Of a stretch of 64,000 nucleotides of DNA, positions 51,007 through 60,254 are shown piece by piece. Both the position numbers and the translations under genes were made by a program. How positions within the stretch are numbered: the first letter of the stretch is position 1; every line of letters starts with the position of its first letter. Location: NCBI GenBank assembly GCA_018823285.1, contig JAHJIQ010000007.1, forward strand, positions 130,536 through 194,535. Reading direction: 5' to 3'. The notes under the pieces are model-generated. The model saw only the letters and a list, made by a program, of their open reading frames with translations. It had not been told where the DNA came from and searched no databases. Source of the stretch: Pseudomonadota bacterium (lineage in GTDB: Bacteria; Desulfobacterota; Desulfobulbia; Desulfobulbales; JAGXFP01).

Positions 51007-52305
51007 ATGGGCAGACAAAATATAAAGAACTTAAAGACCGTTTCTCCCGTTGGCAGGGGGTTCTGGCAGAAAATTCTGGGAGATTCCGGGCGGAACGGAC
51101 GCGCAGGGCTTTTCCTCTACCTTGGTCCGGAAGCACCGGGCAAAGTTTACTGGGCGGAGAAGAGCCCCGGGCAGAGATTCAAAGCTTTCATCGGCTCCCT
51201 CGATGATTTCGGCCGCAGTGTGGATCAGGCGGCAACGGTTTTTGTGCCAGGCTCGGAAGTGCTGCTTGCAGAAGTTACAATTCCTCACGGGAACCGGGCT
51301 CGGGCACTCAAAAGCATCCCGTTTCTGATCGAGGAAAACCTGGCCGAAGATGTGGAATTTCTTCATTTTGCCTGTGACCGGATCAATCCGGCGGGGAAAA
51401 CCAGGGTGGCCATTGTTTCCCGGAACAGAATGACTGCATGGATGACGATGCTTTCGGAAGCCGGAATAGAGGCCGCATCCATGGTTCCGACCAGCCTGCT
51501 GCTGCCGACAGTTCCGGAACGGTGGGCGATTGTTCCGGAGGGGCGGCAATGGTTGGTTGGTAAAGAGGGGGGGCTCCCCTTTGCGGTGGATCCTGAGAAT
51601 TGCCGGCTGCTTCTCTCCCTGGCAGAGGGACACGGAGAAGATGACGGAAAATGCGGTGTTACTTTTCTTACCGATCATGGTGAAAATATTGATCTGCAGG
51701 CCTTGCTTCCGGGTCGTGAGGTTGAAGTGGCCACGGCGTCTTTTCTGGAAATGATGACTGAGGGTTATGGCAGGGGGCAGGGCATCGACCTTTTGCAGAG
51801 CGAGTTCAGCAGGAGTGCACAATGGCGTGGATTATGGCGGCAGTGGCAGTTTTTCGTCTGGTCGGCACTGGCGCTTGTTCTCATCAGCGCGGTCGGTTTT
51901 TCCTTTGATTATCATCGGCTGGCGAAAGCCGAACAGAGACTTGATGCGGAGATGAAGGCGGTATTTCTGGAGGTGTTCCCAAACAGCAAGAGGACCGATA
52001 ACCCGCGGGTCCGGATGGAGAGCAATCTGAAGGGGCTGCAGGGTAAACAGAGCCAGGGCGAGACATTCTTCGTGGTGTACGATCAGGTGGCGCCGGTTAT
52101 GCTGCAGAGTCCGGGTTTCAGCCTTAACACCCTGCGCTTCAAGGATGGGAGATTCGATTTTGATTTTGAGCTGGAGAGTCTTCAGGCCCTGGAAAATCTG
52201 AAAGCGGTCCTTGGTAAAAACGAGATGATCCGGGCTGAGATCAGAAATGCCTCTGCTTCCGGAGACAAGATCAAGGCAATCATGCAGGTGGGCATCGACA
52301 GGTGA
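51007..52305 (+). CDS. gspL: Type II secretion protein L
   Basis: About 432 residues from the ATG at 51007. An in-frame ATG at 50950 lies inside the repeat and would add 19 residues; neither has a strong ribosome-binding site. The cytoplasmic actin-like domain (residues about 20-260, for example VFVPGSEVLLAEVTIP) binds GspE. One transmembrane helix is at about 278-300 (WQFFVWSALALVLISAVGFS). A periplasmic ferredoxin-like domain ends the protein. Its stop overlaps the gspM start (TGATG). Confidence 0.9.
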   Translation: MGRQNIKNLKTVSPVGRGFWQKILGDSGRNGRAGLFLYLGPEAPGKVYWAEKSPGQRFKAFIGSLDDFGRSVDQAATVFVPGSEVLLAEVTIPHGNRARALKSIPFLIEENLAEDVEFLHFACDRINPAGKTRVAIVSRNRMTAWMTMLSEAGIEAASMVPTSLLLPTVPERWAIVPEGRQWLVGKEGGLPFAVDPENCRLLLSLAEGHGEDDGKCGVTFLTDHGENIDLQALLPGREVEVATASFLEMMTEGYGRGQGIDLLQSEFSRSAQWRGLWRQWQFFVWSALALVLISAVGFSFDYHRLAKAEQRLDAEMKAVFLEVFPNSKRTDNPRVRMESNLKGLQGKQSQGETFFVVYDQVAPVMLQSPGFSLNTLRFKDGRFDFDFELESLQALENLKAVLGKNEMIRAEIRNASASGDKIKAIMQVGIDR

Positions 52306-52781
52306 TGAAAATATCCTGGAACGAGATGAGCGGCAGAGAAAAGCTGATGGTCATCGGTGGATCCGCCATGCTCCTGATATTGATCGGGTATCTGCTATTC
52401 ATCAAACCGGTTTGTGATGAATATGTGAGGCTGCAGGCAGAGGTCCCGGACAGGGTGGCTGACCTGGCCTGGATGCGTTCCGTTGCAGGAGAATCCCGAA
52501 ATCTAACCGCCGCGGCCGGTAAAGTTGTGGGGCCCGCCTCGCTGCTCAGGAGTATTGACGAATCGGCGAGACAGCACAATGTTTCCGCAAACCTGGTAAG
52601 GGTTGAACCGGTTGGCGACAACGGAGTCAAGCTGTGGCTGGAAAATGTCCTGTATACGGATTTTTTCGCCTGGTTCCGGTTTCTTGTTGCCGGGAATGGT
52701 TTTTCCGTGAGTTCACTGGCGGTTGAAAAGAGTGGCGCTTCAGGAGTGGTGAATGTTCGCCTCTCTCTCGAGCAACGGTGA
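52305..52781 (+). CDS. gspM: Type II secretion protein M
   Basis: A 158-residue bitopic inner-membrane protein. A short cytoplasmic start (MKISWNEMSGREK) precedes a helix (LMVIGGSAMLLILIGYLLF) and a periplasmic ferredoxin-like domain of about 120 residues. It partners GspL. It is coupled to gspL by a one-base overlap and to gspN by a 3-base gap. Confidence 0.88.
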   Translation: MKISWNEMSGREKLMVIGGSAMLLILIGYLLFIKPVCDEYVRLQAEVPDRVADLAWMRSVAGESRNLTAAAGKVVGPASLLRSIDESARQHNVSANLVRVEPVGDNGVKLWLENVLYTDFFAWFRFLVAGNGFSVSSLAVEKSGASGVVNVRLSLEQR

Positions 52782-52784
52782 TTG

Positions 52785-53600
52785 ATGATGGCAGGACAAA
52801 GTGATCTTCGTGGGCATGGCGGTTTTGTACCAGTCACTAAAAAAAATCTGCTGCTGTTCGGGTTATTGTTTCTGTTCTGTGTCGGGGTCCGCGTTCCAGC
52901 GGATCTCCTCTGGCCGTTCATGTTGAATAAGGCCGGTTTTTCCGACAGGCAAATCCAGTTGACTTCCGGCGAGGGATCATGGTTGGCCGGAAGTTTCAGG
53001 AGGGTTCAGGTCGTCGGGAGGGAACTGGGGAGCGTTTCATGGCGCTTCCGCCCTATGTCGATGCTAGCGGGCAGCCTTCGTTTTGACCTCACCGTAAGGA
53101 ATGACGAATCGACCTTGTCGGGAGTGTTTAAAGCGGGGCCGGGCAGGGTCGGACTGGATGGAGTTCAGGGGATGATACCCCTTCACCTTATTAGTAAAAT
53201 AGCCGGTTTGCCGGGAATTGAGCTTTCCGGGAAGCTGACATTTTCGCAGTTGTTTTTAGTCGTGAAGAAGGGCCGGCTGAACTCTGCCGGCGGTGAGATT
53301 TTCTGGCAGGACGCCGGGATGAACAAACCCTATAAGCTGAATGCCGGAAACATCGTGGCCGTTTTAAAAACAGACCAGGAAGGGATCAAGATCAATGCCG
53401 CAGACAAAGGTGGTGAGCTTATGATCAGGCTCGCTGGAACCGTGTTCCCGGACGGCAATTATAGCATGAATGGCGATTTTGCCACCAGGGATTCAGCTCA
53501 TCCCGATCTGGTTTCATTCCTGAAGGTTATGGGAGAGCCGGGGCCGGATGGCAGGGTCAGGCTTTCCTATCGAGGTAAAATCGGCAAGATGCTCCCGTGA
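52785..53600 (+). CDS. gspN: Type II secretion protein N
   Basis: A 271-residue protein with one N-terminal membrane helix (LLLFGLLFLFCVGVRVPADLLW). A long beta-rich periplasmic region follows, with the TSGEGSWLAGSFRRV and ELSGKLTFSQLFLVVKKG segments typical of GspN. It is an optional T2SS component of unclear function, and its presence marks a complete set. It starts directly after gspM; a second ATG three bases on is equally possible. Confidence 0.8.
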   Translation: MMAGQSDLRGHGGFVPVTKKNLLLFGLLFLFCVGVRVPADLLWPFMLNKAGFSDRQIQLTSGEGSWLAGSFRRVQVVGRELGSVSWRFRPMSMLAGSLRFDLTVRNDESTLSGVFKAGPGRVGLDGVQGMIPLHLISKIAGLPGIELSGKLTFSQLFLVVKKGRLNSAGGEIFWQDAGMNKPYKLNAGNIVAVLKTDQEGIKINAADKGGELMIRLAGTVFPDGNYSMNGDFATRDSAHPDLVSFLKVMGEPGPDGRVRLSYRGKIGKMLP

Positions 53601-53636
53601 TATGCAGGCTAACAGTTAACACTTAAGAGTGAACCC

Positions 53637-54113
53637 ATGATGAAAATCAAAATGTTTTCCCCGAATAAGAAATCATCCGGCCACATTGTCGACGATCGTG
53701 GTTTTACCCTGATAGAAATCATGGTGGTAGTGGTCATCCTGAGCATCCTGGCCGCTTTTATTGTCCCGAAGATCATGGACCGTCCGGATGAGGCCAGGGT
53801 GGTCAAGGCCAGATCCGATATCCGGACCATCGAAAGCTCGCTGAAACTCTACCGCCTCGACAATCATTCCTATCCCAGTACTGAGCAGGGGTTGGAGGCT
53901 CTGGTGGCAATCCCTGAAGGGGAACCGGAACCGCGCAACTGGAAGGAAGGGGGGTATCTCGACCGTTTGCCGAAAGATCCGTGGGGGGGCGAATATCTCT
54001 ATCTGAATCCCGGGGTCCACGGCACCATCGATGTATTTTCTCTGGGGGCGGACGGCAAGCCCGGGGGAGAAAAGAACAATGCGGATATCGGCAACTGGGA
54101 TGATGGGCAGTAA
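53637..54113 (+). CDS. gspG: Type II secretion major pseudopilin
   Basis: A 158-residue major pseudopilin. Cleavage is after Gly22 in [20 protein letters not shown], with Glu at mature position 5. The rest has the GspG landmarks [31 protein letters not shown], a disordered calcium-binding-like loop, and DPWGGEYLY. It polymerises into the pseudopilus. The leader of 22 residues is longer than usual. It sits at the end of the cluster, after gspN, rather than after gspF. Confidence 0.94.
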   Translation: MMKIKMFSPNKKSSGHIVDDRGFTLIEIMVVVVILSILAAFIVPKIMDRPDEARVVKARSDIRTIESSLKLYRLDNHSYPSTEQGLEALVAIPEGEPEPRNWKEGGYLDRLPKDPWGGEYLYLNPGVHGTIDVFSLGADGKPGGEKNNADIGNWDDGQ

Positions 54114-54609
54114 TCACCCGAGTCGAGGATTTACCTTGCTGGAGATTATGGTTGTCCTGGTCATAATCTCCATCATTCTCACCTTTGCCACCCTGTCCGG
54201 TGATACCGGTGCAAGGCAGCTGGAAAACGAAGCCAGACGCCTGGCCGCCCTCTTAAACATCGCTTCCGAAGAAACAATTATGAACTCCAGGGAATATCGG
54301 GTGGTTTTTGGGGCGAACGGGTACTCGTTTTACCAATTCGCTGGAGCAGGAAGATGGGATTTGATAGAAGATGATCTGCTGCGGCCAAGAGAGTTTCCGG
54401 AAGGGTATTCATTGATTTTGACCCTGGAAGGGGAAAAGATTGAGCCCGGCAAATCCGATGCGGATGATCTGGCGGCAGAGGCGGCGGTATATTTTCTGTC
54501 AAGCGGCGAGGTGACATCCTTCGAGGTTGAATTGGTCAATGGTCACGGTGGTAAATGTCTGGTAACGAACCGAAACGGCCTTTCTGTCGTTCTGGTGTCG
54601 TCTTCATGA
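54100..54609 (+). CDS. gspH: Type II secretion minor pseudopilin H
   Basis: A 169-residue pilin-like protein. A prepilin site after Gly10 ([16 protein letters not shown]) is followed by the GspH/FimT-like domain ([26 protein letters not shown]). Its ATG lies 14 bases inside the end of gspG. It is a minor pseudopilin and the last gene of the secretion cluster. Confidence 0.88.
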   Translation: MMGSNHPSRGFTLLEIMVVLVIISIILTFATLSGDTGARQLENEARRLAALLNIASEETIMNSREYRVVFGANGYSFYQFAGAGRWDLIEDDLLRPREFPEGYSLILTLEGEKIEPGKSDADDLAAEAAVYFLSSGEVTSFEVELVNGHGGKCLVTNRNGLSVVLVSSS

Positions 54610-54670
54610 CGTGGCTGTCATAAACTCTTCCTGTTATATTCAGGCAAATTGTAACCGACAAGGAATGCGC

Positions 54671-55135
54671 ATGATCATTCGAAAACTTCGTCTGGAAAAA
54701 GGTTGGTCGCAAGAGCAACTGGCTGAAATCTGCGATCTGAGTGTGCGAACGATCCAGCGGATTGAGAGCGGGCAAACACCTAGCCTGGAGACCCTGAAAG
54801 CCCTGGCGTCGGTTTTTGAAACCGAGGTCACTGCTTTAAGCAGGGAGGATGTAATGTCTGGCCAGTCAATGTCGGCAGAGGAAGAGCGAGCGGTTATCTC
54901 CGTGCGTGACCTTAAGGGGTTTTATACCCATCTGGTCATATACGGAGTTGTGATTAGTGGATTATTGGCCCTAAACCTTGTCCGACCGACAAATCATTTC
55001 TGGGCAATGTGGCCGGCTATCGGCTGGGGCGTCGGTGTTGTCTTTCATGGCTTGAATGTTTTCGAGGCCTTCAGCCTGTTCGGGGCCGATTGGGAAAAAC
55101 GGCAGCTGAATAAACGCTTAAAGCGCGATGCGTAA
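54671..55135 (+). CDS. XRE-family helix-turn-helix protein with a C-terminal two-helix membrane domain
   Basis: A 154-residue protein from the ATG at 54671 (AAGGA upstream); an ATG at 54665 is an alternative. Residues 1-60 form an XRE helix-turn-helix (KGWSQEQLAEICDLSVRTIQRIESG). Residues about 85-150 are a 2TM domain with hydrophobic helices at about 96-112 and 118-135. This pairing suggests a membrane-tethered regulator. It is followed after 9 bases by an SRPBCC-like gene, likely in the same operon. Its target is unknown. Confidence 0.85.
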   Translation: MIIRKLRLEKGWSQEQLAEICDLSVRTIQRIESGQTPSLETLKALASVFETEVTALSREDVMSGQSMSAEEERAVISVRDLKGFYTHLVIYGVVISGLLALNLVRPTNHFWAMWPAIGWGVGVVFHGLNVFEAFSLFGADWEKRQLNKRLKRDA

Positions 55136-55144
55136 TTGAGGTTG

Positions 55145-55717
55145 ATGATGGTCAAGGCAACAATTGAGATAATCGCCCTCTGCTGGGTTGGCTATAATGT
55201 CTGGCGGGTATTCTCTGTATCACAAAATGCTGTGGAAGTTGGCGCTGAAGTGCCCGCTAACTGTCCACCTGATTTCGCCTTCCAGACTTATTTGAAAGTC
55301 AGAGAGTATTATCTGTGCTTGAGTCCTGGTCACAAAAAGTACGAAATGTCCGGTACTGATCTGATGCAGGATGTGGTGATTGAGGTGTGGGAAACCGCCG
55401 GATTTCAGTTTGTAAAACATCAATACCGGGTTGCCGAACTGGTGGTAAATGAGCGGATGAAACTGGTCTCCGAAAAAAGCCGGGTCAAGGTTTTTGGTCT
55501 GATCAAAGGGGAGTCGCGATCAGAGGTTGAGTTTCGGTTTCAGCCCGCTGCTGATGGAAAAACAAACCTTGGCCTTGCAATCCGGATTGTTTTTCCCAAC
55601 CGGTTCCGACACTTTCTGGCCCGGTTGTTTTTCATTGAACCTGTCTGGCAGGCTCATGCGCGGGAGGAGATGAACGCTCTCGCCGGAATCATCGAACAAC
55701 GATATCTGGCGGTGTAA
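55145..55717 (+). CDS. SRPBCC-like protein of unknown function
   Basis: About 190 residues from the ATG at 55145 or 55148 (GAGG just upstream). The N-terminus has one hydrophobic stretch. The body (residues about 45-180) has the alternating strand pattern of the START/SRPBCC hydrophobic-ligand fold, and the last 30 residues form a helix (REEMNALAGIIEQRY). No catalytic residue can be pointed to. It follows the HTH-2TM gene closely and may act with it in sensing a lipid or other small hydrophobic ligand (inference). Confidence 0.6.
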   Translation: MMVKATIEIIALCWVGYNVWRVFSVSQNAVEVGAEVPANCPPDFAFQTYLKVREYYLCLSPGHKKYEMSGTDLMQDVVIEVWETAGFQFVKHQYRVAELVVNERMKLVSEKSRVKVFGLIKGESRSEVEFRFQPAADGKTNLGLAIRIVFPNRFRHFLARLFFIEPVWQAHAREEMNALAGIIEQRYLAV

Positions 55718-55779
55718 CCATTCTCGGGAGGAGCCGATGATTGTCTGCGGACTAGCGGCATGGATTGACCGGACCAGGA

Positions 55780-56082
55780 TCAGTCGATAATCCTGATGGC
55801 GGTGAATTCGGCGGGGAATCCAGGGCCAATGGCTTTCCTGCTGATCGTTCCTTCAAGGGTGAGGGTTTTGCCCTGGAATTCACCGGCCAGTTTCCCGGCC
55901 AGCGGGCCGACAATTTTGTATTCAACCCGGTTTTCGTCTTTGATGCTGATATGGGTGAATGGTTCATGGCCAATCAGCGCCACTTTTCCTGAAATCCTCT
56001 GCAGCTCCTGGTTGCAGCCGACCACCGGCAGCAGGAGCAGCGCCAGAAACAGAATGATATTTCGCCGGCCTGATTTTTTCAT
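55780..56082 (-). CDS. Small lipoprotein with an OB-like fold
   Basis: A 100-residue protein. The signal is LFLALLLLPVVGC, with lipid Cys23 followed by Asn. A small beta-rich domain follows (ISGKVALIGHEPFTHISI, KLAGEFQGKTLTLEGTI), which resembles OB-fold lipoproteins. Its start overlaps the stop of the metallopeptidase gene by 4 bases, so the two are co-translated and probably work together at the cell envelope. The precise role is unknown. Confidence 0.75.
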   Translation of the reverse strand: MKKSGRRNIILFLALLLLPVVGCNQELQRISGKVALIGHEPFTHISIKDENRVEYKIVGPLAGKLAGEFQGKTLTLEGTISRKAIGPGFPAEFTAIRIID

Positions 56083-57869
56083 TTCACCAAAACCGTAAAC
56101 TTCATCCCCTGTTTGAGATCTATCAGAGTGTTGATCGTGCCTGTAAGATTGGTCCCCAGCCGATAAAACATGTTTGATGTTTTGTAGGTGCCGGCATTAG
56201 CGTCCGATGGCGGGAGAGTTGTATATATCCGGGGACCGGACTGAACGGAGACTCCATCGTGGAACACATAATTATACAAGTTGATTGAGCCCAGTTCATA
56301 GGAGATGGAGCCGATAGCGGATGTCGTGAACCCACCGGTATTGAATCGATACCCTGCCGGGACTTCCGAGGCATTGGCGTTGTGTGACAAGAGAGAGGCG
56401 ATCCCCCATTTTTTCAGGGCGGAAGTAAAGGTCTCGCCGGGAAATCCGGTGGCGTCCAGGGCGGAGTCGACGGCGGTGTAATCTCCCGAAGCGTTCTGAA
56501 CAATATTTCTAAAGAGTGGAGCGCCTCCGAAGTTGCGAGCAAGAAAGGCTCCGAACGAGTAGGTGATGGCATAACTGTTCAGAACATTGTCATCTCCGGT
56601 ATTGGAACTGGAGCCGGTCAGCCACTGGGATACCGGAAGATAGTTGAATCTGTTGGAACGCGGTAAACGACCGGAAGTGTTGAAAGTCGCCCCTGCCGTT
56701 CCATCGGCGTAAGAAACTCCGCGAGGGCCATCGATCCGGAGTTTGCCGGAGAGGAGGTCTTCGGCGACCAGTGAACACATTTCGTTGAGCCAGACTTCTG
56801 TGCCGGTGCCCCGAAGAACATATTTTTGATAAAAGTGGACCATGTGCTGAAACTCATGGCTGAGAGCGCTGAGAATCATCTCCGGCCAGTGATCTGAAAT
56901 CTCCCAGGAGACACCCTCCTCCGTGGCAAAGAGCACTGAATCCAGGTAGAACATAATCCGTTCATTTGAGCCTGGAAGGGATGATTGGAGGAAATTGTCT
57001 TTGGCATAGAAATAGCCGAGATACCCCCCATTCGTTGAATTGTCGTTTTCGAGGTCAAAGAGGAGAATCGTAATATTGTTGTCGGCGGTGATCAGATTGG
57101 GGGAGGTGTGGGCCCCCCACTCGGCGCCGAAGATATTGGTCAGCCATTCGTAGACATCGTTGCTTTCTCCGGCCAACAGGAATTTGTCGGCAAGAATATC
57201 GATTTTGGCCTGGTCAATACACTTTGTTCTAGAGCACCCGGCATCCCAGGAATTGTCGGCCACCCAGATGTTGAGAGTTTTACCGTTGGCGGTAACCACT
57301 TTCCGGCAGGTTGCAACAGTGGTGGTGGCGGTGTTGTTTTCAGGATAGAAAGTCGTGGTGTCACCTTCGGTATCACTCACCAGGCGCATCGGTTCCGGCA
57401 GGGCGGAAAGCAATGAGAAACTGGGCGCGGGTTGCACAACTTCTCTTGAATAGAGTTGCGGGTTGGAGTTGAAGAGCGAAATATCCGGACGGCCCATCAG
57501 GCCGATGCCATTTTGGTCTGCTTCAATGTCTGTGGGTTCAGAGAGGCTGCTGAGGGCGAGGGAGTGCTCAAAAGGAGGCTTGATGTTTGCAGAAAGGGTT
57601 GGCGGAGCGCTTGCGTTATTCAGGGATTCGTTGGTGAAGACAAAATCAACATCCTTGGGGGTGCTTCCCAGATCAAGGGTATAGGAAACAAGGGTGTCTC
57701 CGTTGTCGGTGGCAGGGGTGATTACGTGGGTAATGTCGTAGATCCCGCTGACAGAAGGGGCCGGCGCAGGGGGTGAATCTCCGCCGCCTCCGTTGCAGCC
57801 TGTGATACCTAGAAGCAGGACTGCAATCGGAAGCAGAGACGCGAATGATTGCCTGATTACGGCGTGCAT
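56079..57869 (-). CDS. M30 (hyicolysin-like) zinc metallopeptidase lipoprotein
   Basis: A 596-residue protein from the ATG at 57869, which gives a perfect lipoprotein signal ending in LLLGITGC (Cys25). A longer start at 57914 is open. After a Gly/Pro-rich linker and an N-terminal domain, the peptidase domain has HEFQH at residues 338-342, the zinc and catalytic motif of the M30 family. A Glu further on (VWLNEMCSLVAEDL) is the probable third ligand. Relatives are secreted proteases. A small lipoprotein gene overlaps its end. Its closeness to the T2SS cluster makes it a candidate cargo, but the lipobox suggests envelope anchoring instead. Confidence 0.85.
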   Translation of the reverse strand: MHAVIRQSFASLLPIAVLLLGITGCNGGGGDSPPAPAPSVSGIYDITHVITPATDNGDTLVSYTLDLGSTPKDVDFVFTNESLNNASAPPTLSANIKPPFEHSLALSSLSEPTDIEADQNGIGLMGRPDISLFNSNPQLYSREVVQPAPSFSLLSALPEPMRLVSDTEGDTTTFYPENNTATTTVATCRKVVTANGKTLNIWVADNSWDAGCSRTKCIDQAKIDILADKFLLAGESNDVYEWLTNIFGAEWGAHTSPNLITADNNITILLFDLENDNSTNGGYLGYFYAKDNFLQSSLPGSNERIMFYLDSVLFATEEGVSWEISDHWPEMILSALSHEFQHMVHFYQKYVLRGTGTEVWLNEMCSLVAEDLLSGKLRIDGPRGVSYADGTAGATFNTSGRLPRSNRFNYLPVSQWLTGSSSNTGDDNVLNSYAITYSFGAFLARNFGGAPLFRNIVQNASGDYTAVDSALDATGFPGETFTSALKKWGIASLLSHNANASEVPAGYRFNTGGFTTSAIGSISYELGSINLYNYVFHDGVSVQSGPRIYTTLPPSDANAGTYKTSNMFYRLGTNLTGTINTLIDLKQGMKFTVLVK

Positions 57870-57987
57870 ATTGTTCCGTGTTGTCAGAGTTGATACAGGC
57901 GATGATGAATCCATCTTACCTGTTTTGATTCACTGACTGAAACAATAATGCTTCGTGATCAAAAAACTATACACCCATGAGGATATT

Positions 57988-58097
57988 TGTCTCGATGACT
58001 CGTAGACTCGCTTTCGCCCAGGGGCATAAGTTTCGTATAAGCAGGCACGCTGCTTAACTTAGCTAATCGGTACAAGCAGACAAGCTGCCCAACCAAG
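57988..58097 (-). repeat. Degraded double copy of the dispersed repeat, abutting the typA stop
   Basis: Read on the minus strand, AGCTTGGTTGGGCAGCTTGT begins right at the typA stop codon. A second partial unit, AGCTAAGTTAAGCAGC and on, follows it. The second unit contains the TACGAAACTTAT motif of the short form seen at gspL and ends with GAGTCATCGAGAC, as in the long form. Both are more diverged than the other copies. Confidence 0.65.
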
Positions 58098-59885
58098 CTA
58101 CACCCTGTTCGGCACCGCCCTCTTTCTCAAGCGGATTGATTTAGGGGTGACTTCGACCAGTTCGTCGTCGTTGATATAGGCGATGCAGTCTTCAAGGCTC
58201 ATGTTCACCGGCGGGGTCAGGACGACATTTTCGTCCGAACCGGATGCGCGCATGTTGGTGAGTTTCTTGCCCTTGGCGGGGTTGACGACCATGTCCTCCT
58301 TTCTGGCATTTTCACCGATGATCTGGCCTTTGTAGACCTTCTCGCCCGCGCCGAGAAACAGGCGGCCGCGATCCTGGAGGTTGAAGAGAGCATAGGCTAC
58401 GGTGGTGCATTCCTCCATAACAATCAGGGCACCGTTGACCCGGTTGACGATCTCTCCGGCGTGGGGGCCGTATTGATCAAAAACGTAATTCATCATCCCC
58501 ATCCCCTTGGTGTCGGTCATGAACTGGGAGCGGAAACCGAGAAGGCCCCTGGTGGGGATCTTGTAGACGAGCCTGACCATGCTGCGCTCCATGTCCATTT
58601 CAAGCATCTGCCCTTTGAGCTTGCCCAGCTTTTCAATCACCGCCCCCTTGAATTCGTCGTCCACATCAATGGTGAGCTCTTCGTAGGGTTCCAGGGTCCG
58701 GCCGTTCTCGACCTTCATGATCACCTGGGGTCTGGTCACCTGGAATTCAAAGTTTTCCCGGCGCATCTTTTCAATCAGGATCGACAGATGAAGTTCGCCG
58801 CGGCCGGAAACCCTGTACCCGGTGGAATCGGTGAGGGGTTCGACCCTTAGGGCAACGTCGGCCAGAATCTCCCGCTGCAGACGGTCGTGAAGATGCCTGG
58901 AGGTGACATACTTTCCTTCCCTCCCGGCAAAAGGAGAATCGTTGGGGATAAAATTCATCGAGATCGTTGGTGGATCGATCTCGATCAGCGGCAACGGCAT
59001 CGGATTCTCCGGATCGGTGAAGGTGACGCCGACCGTGATGTCCTCCAGACCCGCGACGGCGACGATCTCGCCGGTTTCCGCCTTATTGACCGGGACTTTC
59101 TGGTCGGACTCAAAACGAAAAATCTTGGTGATCCGGACCGGAGACAGGGTCCCGTCACGCCGTGCACAAACGATGTTTTCGTTAATTCGCAGGGTGCCGT
59201 TCACGACCTTGCCGATCCCGAGACGGCCCAGATACTGGGAGTAATCGAGAGTGTTGACCTGCATCTGCAGAGGGTTGTCCGGAGAGCCGGAAGGGGCCGG
59301 GGTGTGGTCGAGAATCATCTGGCAGACCGGTTCCATGCTGTCGCCTCTGATTGCCGGGTCGTAGGTGGCATAGCCCTCTTTGGCAGAGGCATAGACGATC
59401 GGGAAGTCGAGAAGTTCGTCCGGCGCTTCCAGTTTGACGAACAGGTCAAAAACCTGGTCGACCACCCATGCGCAACGGGCGGCCGGTTTGTCGATCTTGT
59501 TGATGACTACGATAATCGGCAGCTTGGCGCCCAGGGCTTTTTTGAGAACAAAATAGGTCTGGGGCATCGGGCCTTCCTGGGCATCGACCAGCAGCAGGCA
59601 GCCGTCGGCCATCCGCAGTACCCTTTCAACCTGGCCGCCGAAATCGGCATGGCCGGGGGTGTCGATAATATTAATCCAGTGATCCTTGAAGATGAAGGAG
59701 CCGTTTTTTGAGGCGATGGTGATGCCGCGTTCCCGTTCGAGGTCCATGGAGTCCATGAGCCTTTCAGAGATATCCTGATTCTCCCGGAACATGCCGCTGT
59801 GTTTGAATAGTTTGTCGACCAGAGTTGTCTTGCCATGGTCGACATGGGCGATGATTGCGACGTTACGAATTTTACTTTGCTGCAT
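58098..59885 (-). CDS. typA: Translational GTPase TypA/BipA
   Basis: A 595-residue ribosome-associated GTPase. The P-loop is in [21 protein letters not shown]3 is [10 protein letters not shown], and G4 is INKID. EF-G-like domains III and V and the BipA-specific C-terminal domain complete it ([29 protein letters not shown]). TypA helps ribosome assembly and adaptation to cold or stress. The ATG at 59885 (MQQSKIRN) matches the family start. A frame extension to 59921 is not likely used. It is divergent from the mraZ cluster. Confidence 0.96.
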   Translation of the reverse strand: MQQSKIRNVAIIAHVDHGKTTLVDKLFKHSGMFRENQDISERLMDSMDLERERGITIASKNGSFIFKDHWINIIDTPGHADFGGQVERVLRMADGCLLLVDAQEGPMPQTYFVLKKALGAKLPIIVVINKIDKPAARCAWVVDQVFDLFVKLEAPDELLDFPIVYASAKEGYATYDPAIRGDSMEPVCQMILDHTPAPSGSPDNPLQMQVNTLDYSQYLGRLGIGKVVNGTLRINENIVCARRDGTLSPVRITKIFRFESDQKVPVNKAETGEIVAVAGLEDITVGVTFTDPENPMPLPLIEIDPPTISMNFIPNDSPFAGREGKYVTSRHLHDRLQREILADVALRVEPLTDSTGYRVSGRGELHLSILIEKMRRENFEFQVTRPQVIMKVENGRTLEPYEELTIDVDDEFKGAVIEKLGKLKGQMLEMDMERSMVRLVYKIPTRGLLGFRSQFMTDTKGMGMMNYVFDQYGPHAGEIVNRVNGALIVMEECTTVAYALFNLQDRGRLFLGAGEKVYKGQIIGENARKEDMVVNPAKGKKLTNMRASGSDENVVLTPPVNMSLEDCIAYINDDELVEVTPKSIRLRKRAVPNRV

Positions 59886-60180
59886 AAATTTCAGACCTTT
59901 TTCTGCTTTTTGAGCCACCACTTTCTACAGGAAGATTGTGTTCCGGGCGGGGAAATGTTGAGCGAATTCTGAAGGCTCCGCAAGCAAACGAAGCCGTATA
60001 AACTGGCCAACTGAGAATCAATGGGTTGCGTTGTTCTGCAGTCCTGCGGCATCTTTTCCGGATATCCGGAGTTGTAACCTGCCCGCAGGATCGGCAAGAC
60101 CTTTTGAATTTGGAGGGGAGATAATATTGTGAGGAAGGGTTCTCTGCAACAAAAATCTTATTGAAATAGTGTTTTTTTTC

Positions 60181-60209
60181 TTGACCCGGCAGGTGGTATT
60201 TTTTATAGA
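60181..60209 (+). promoter_or_regulatory. Sigma-70-type promoter of the division cluster
   Basis: TTGACC at 60181-60186 and TATAGA at 60204-60209 are separated by exactly 17 bases. This places transcription start near 60216, about 40 bases before mraZ. Confidence 0.7.
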
Positions 60210-60221
60210 ATCCGGGTAGAG

Positions 60222-60246
60222 TGGTGTAATGTGGGGTAAAGAGGTT
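60222..60246 (+). promoter_or_regulatory. Probable MraZ operator
   Basis: TGGTG, TGGGG and AGGTT are spaced by 5 bases each at 60222-60226, 60232-60236 and 60242-60246. This matches the TGGGN-N5 repeat that MraZ binds in other bacteria. It lies just downstream of the predicted start site, which suits autorepression. Confidence 0.6.
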
Positions 60247-60254
60247 GTAAAAGG

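Larger units (their letters stand above)
59886..60254. other. Divergent promoter region between typA and mraZ
   Basis: A 369-base gap with no gene. The mraZ side contains a good promoter and a probable MraZ operator, listed separately. A typA leader rich in A and T is seen near 59890-59920. Confidence 0.5.
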
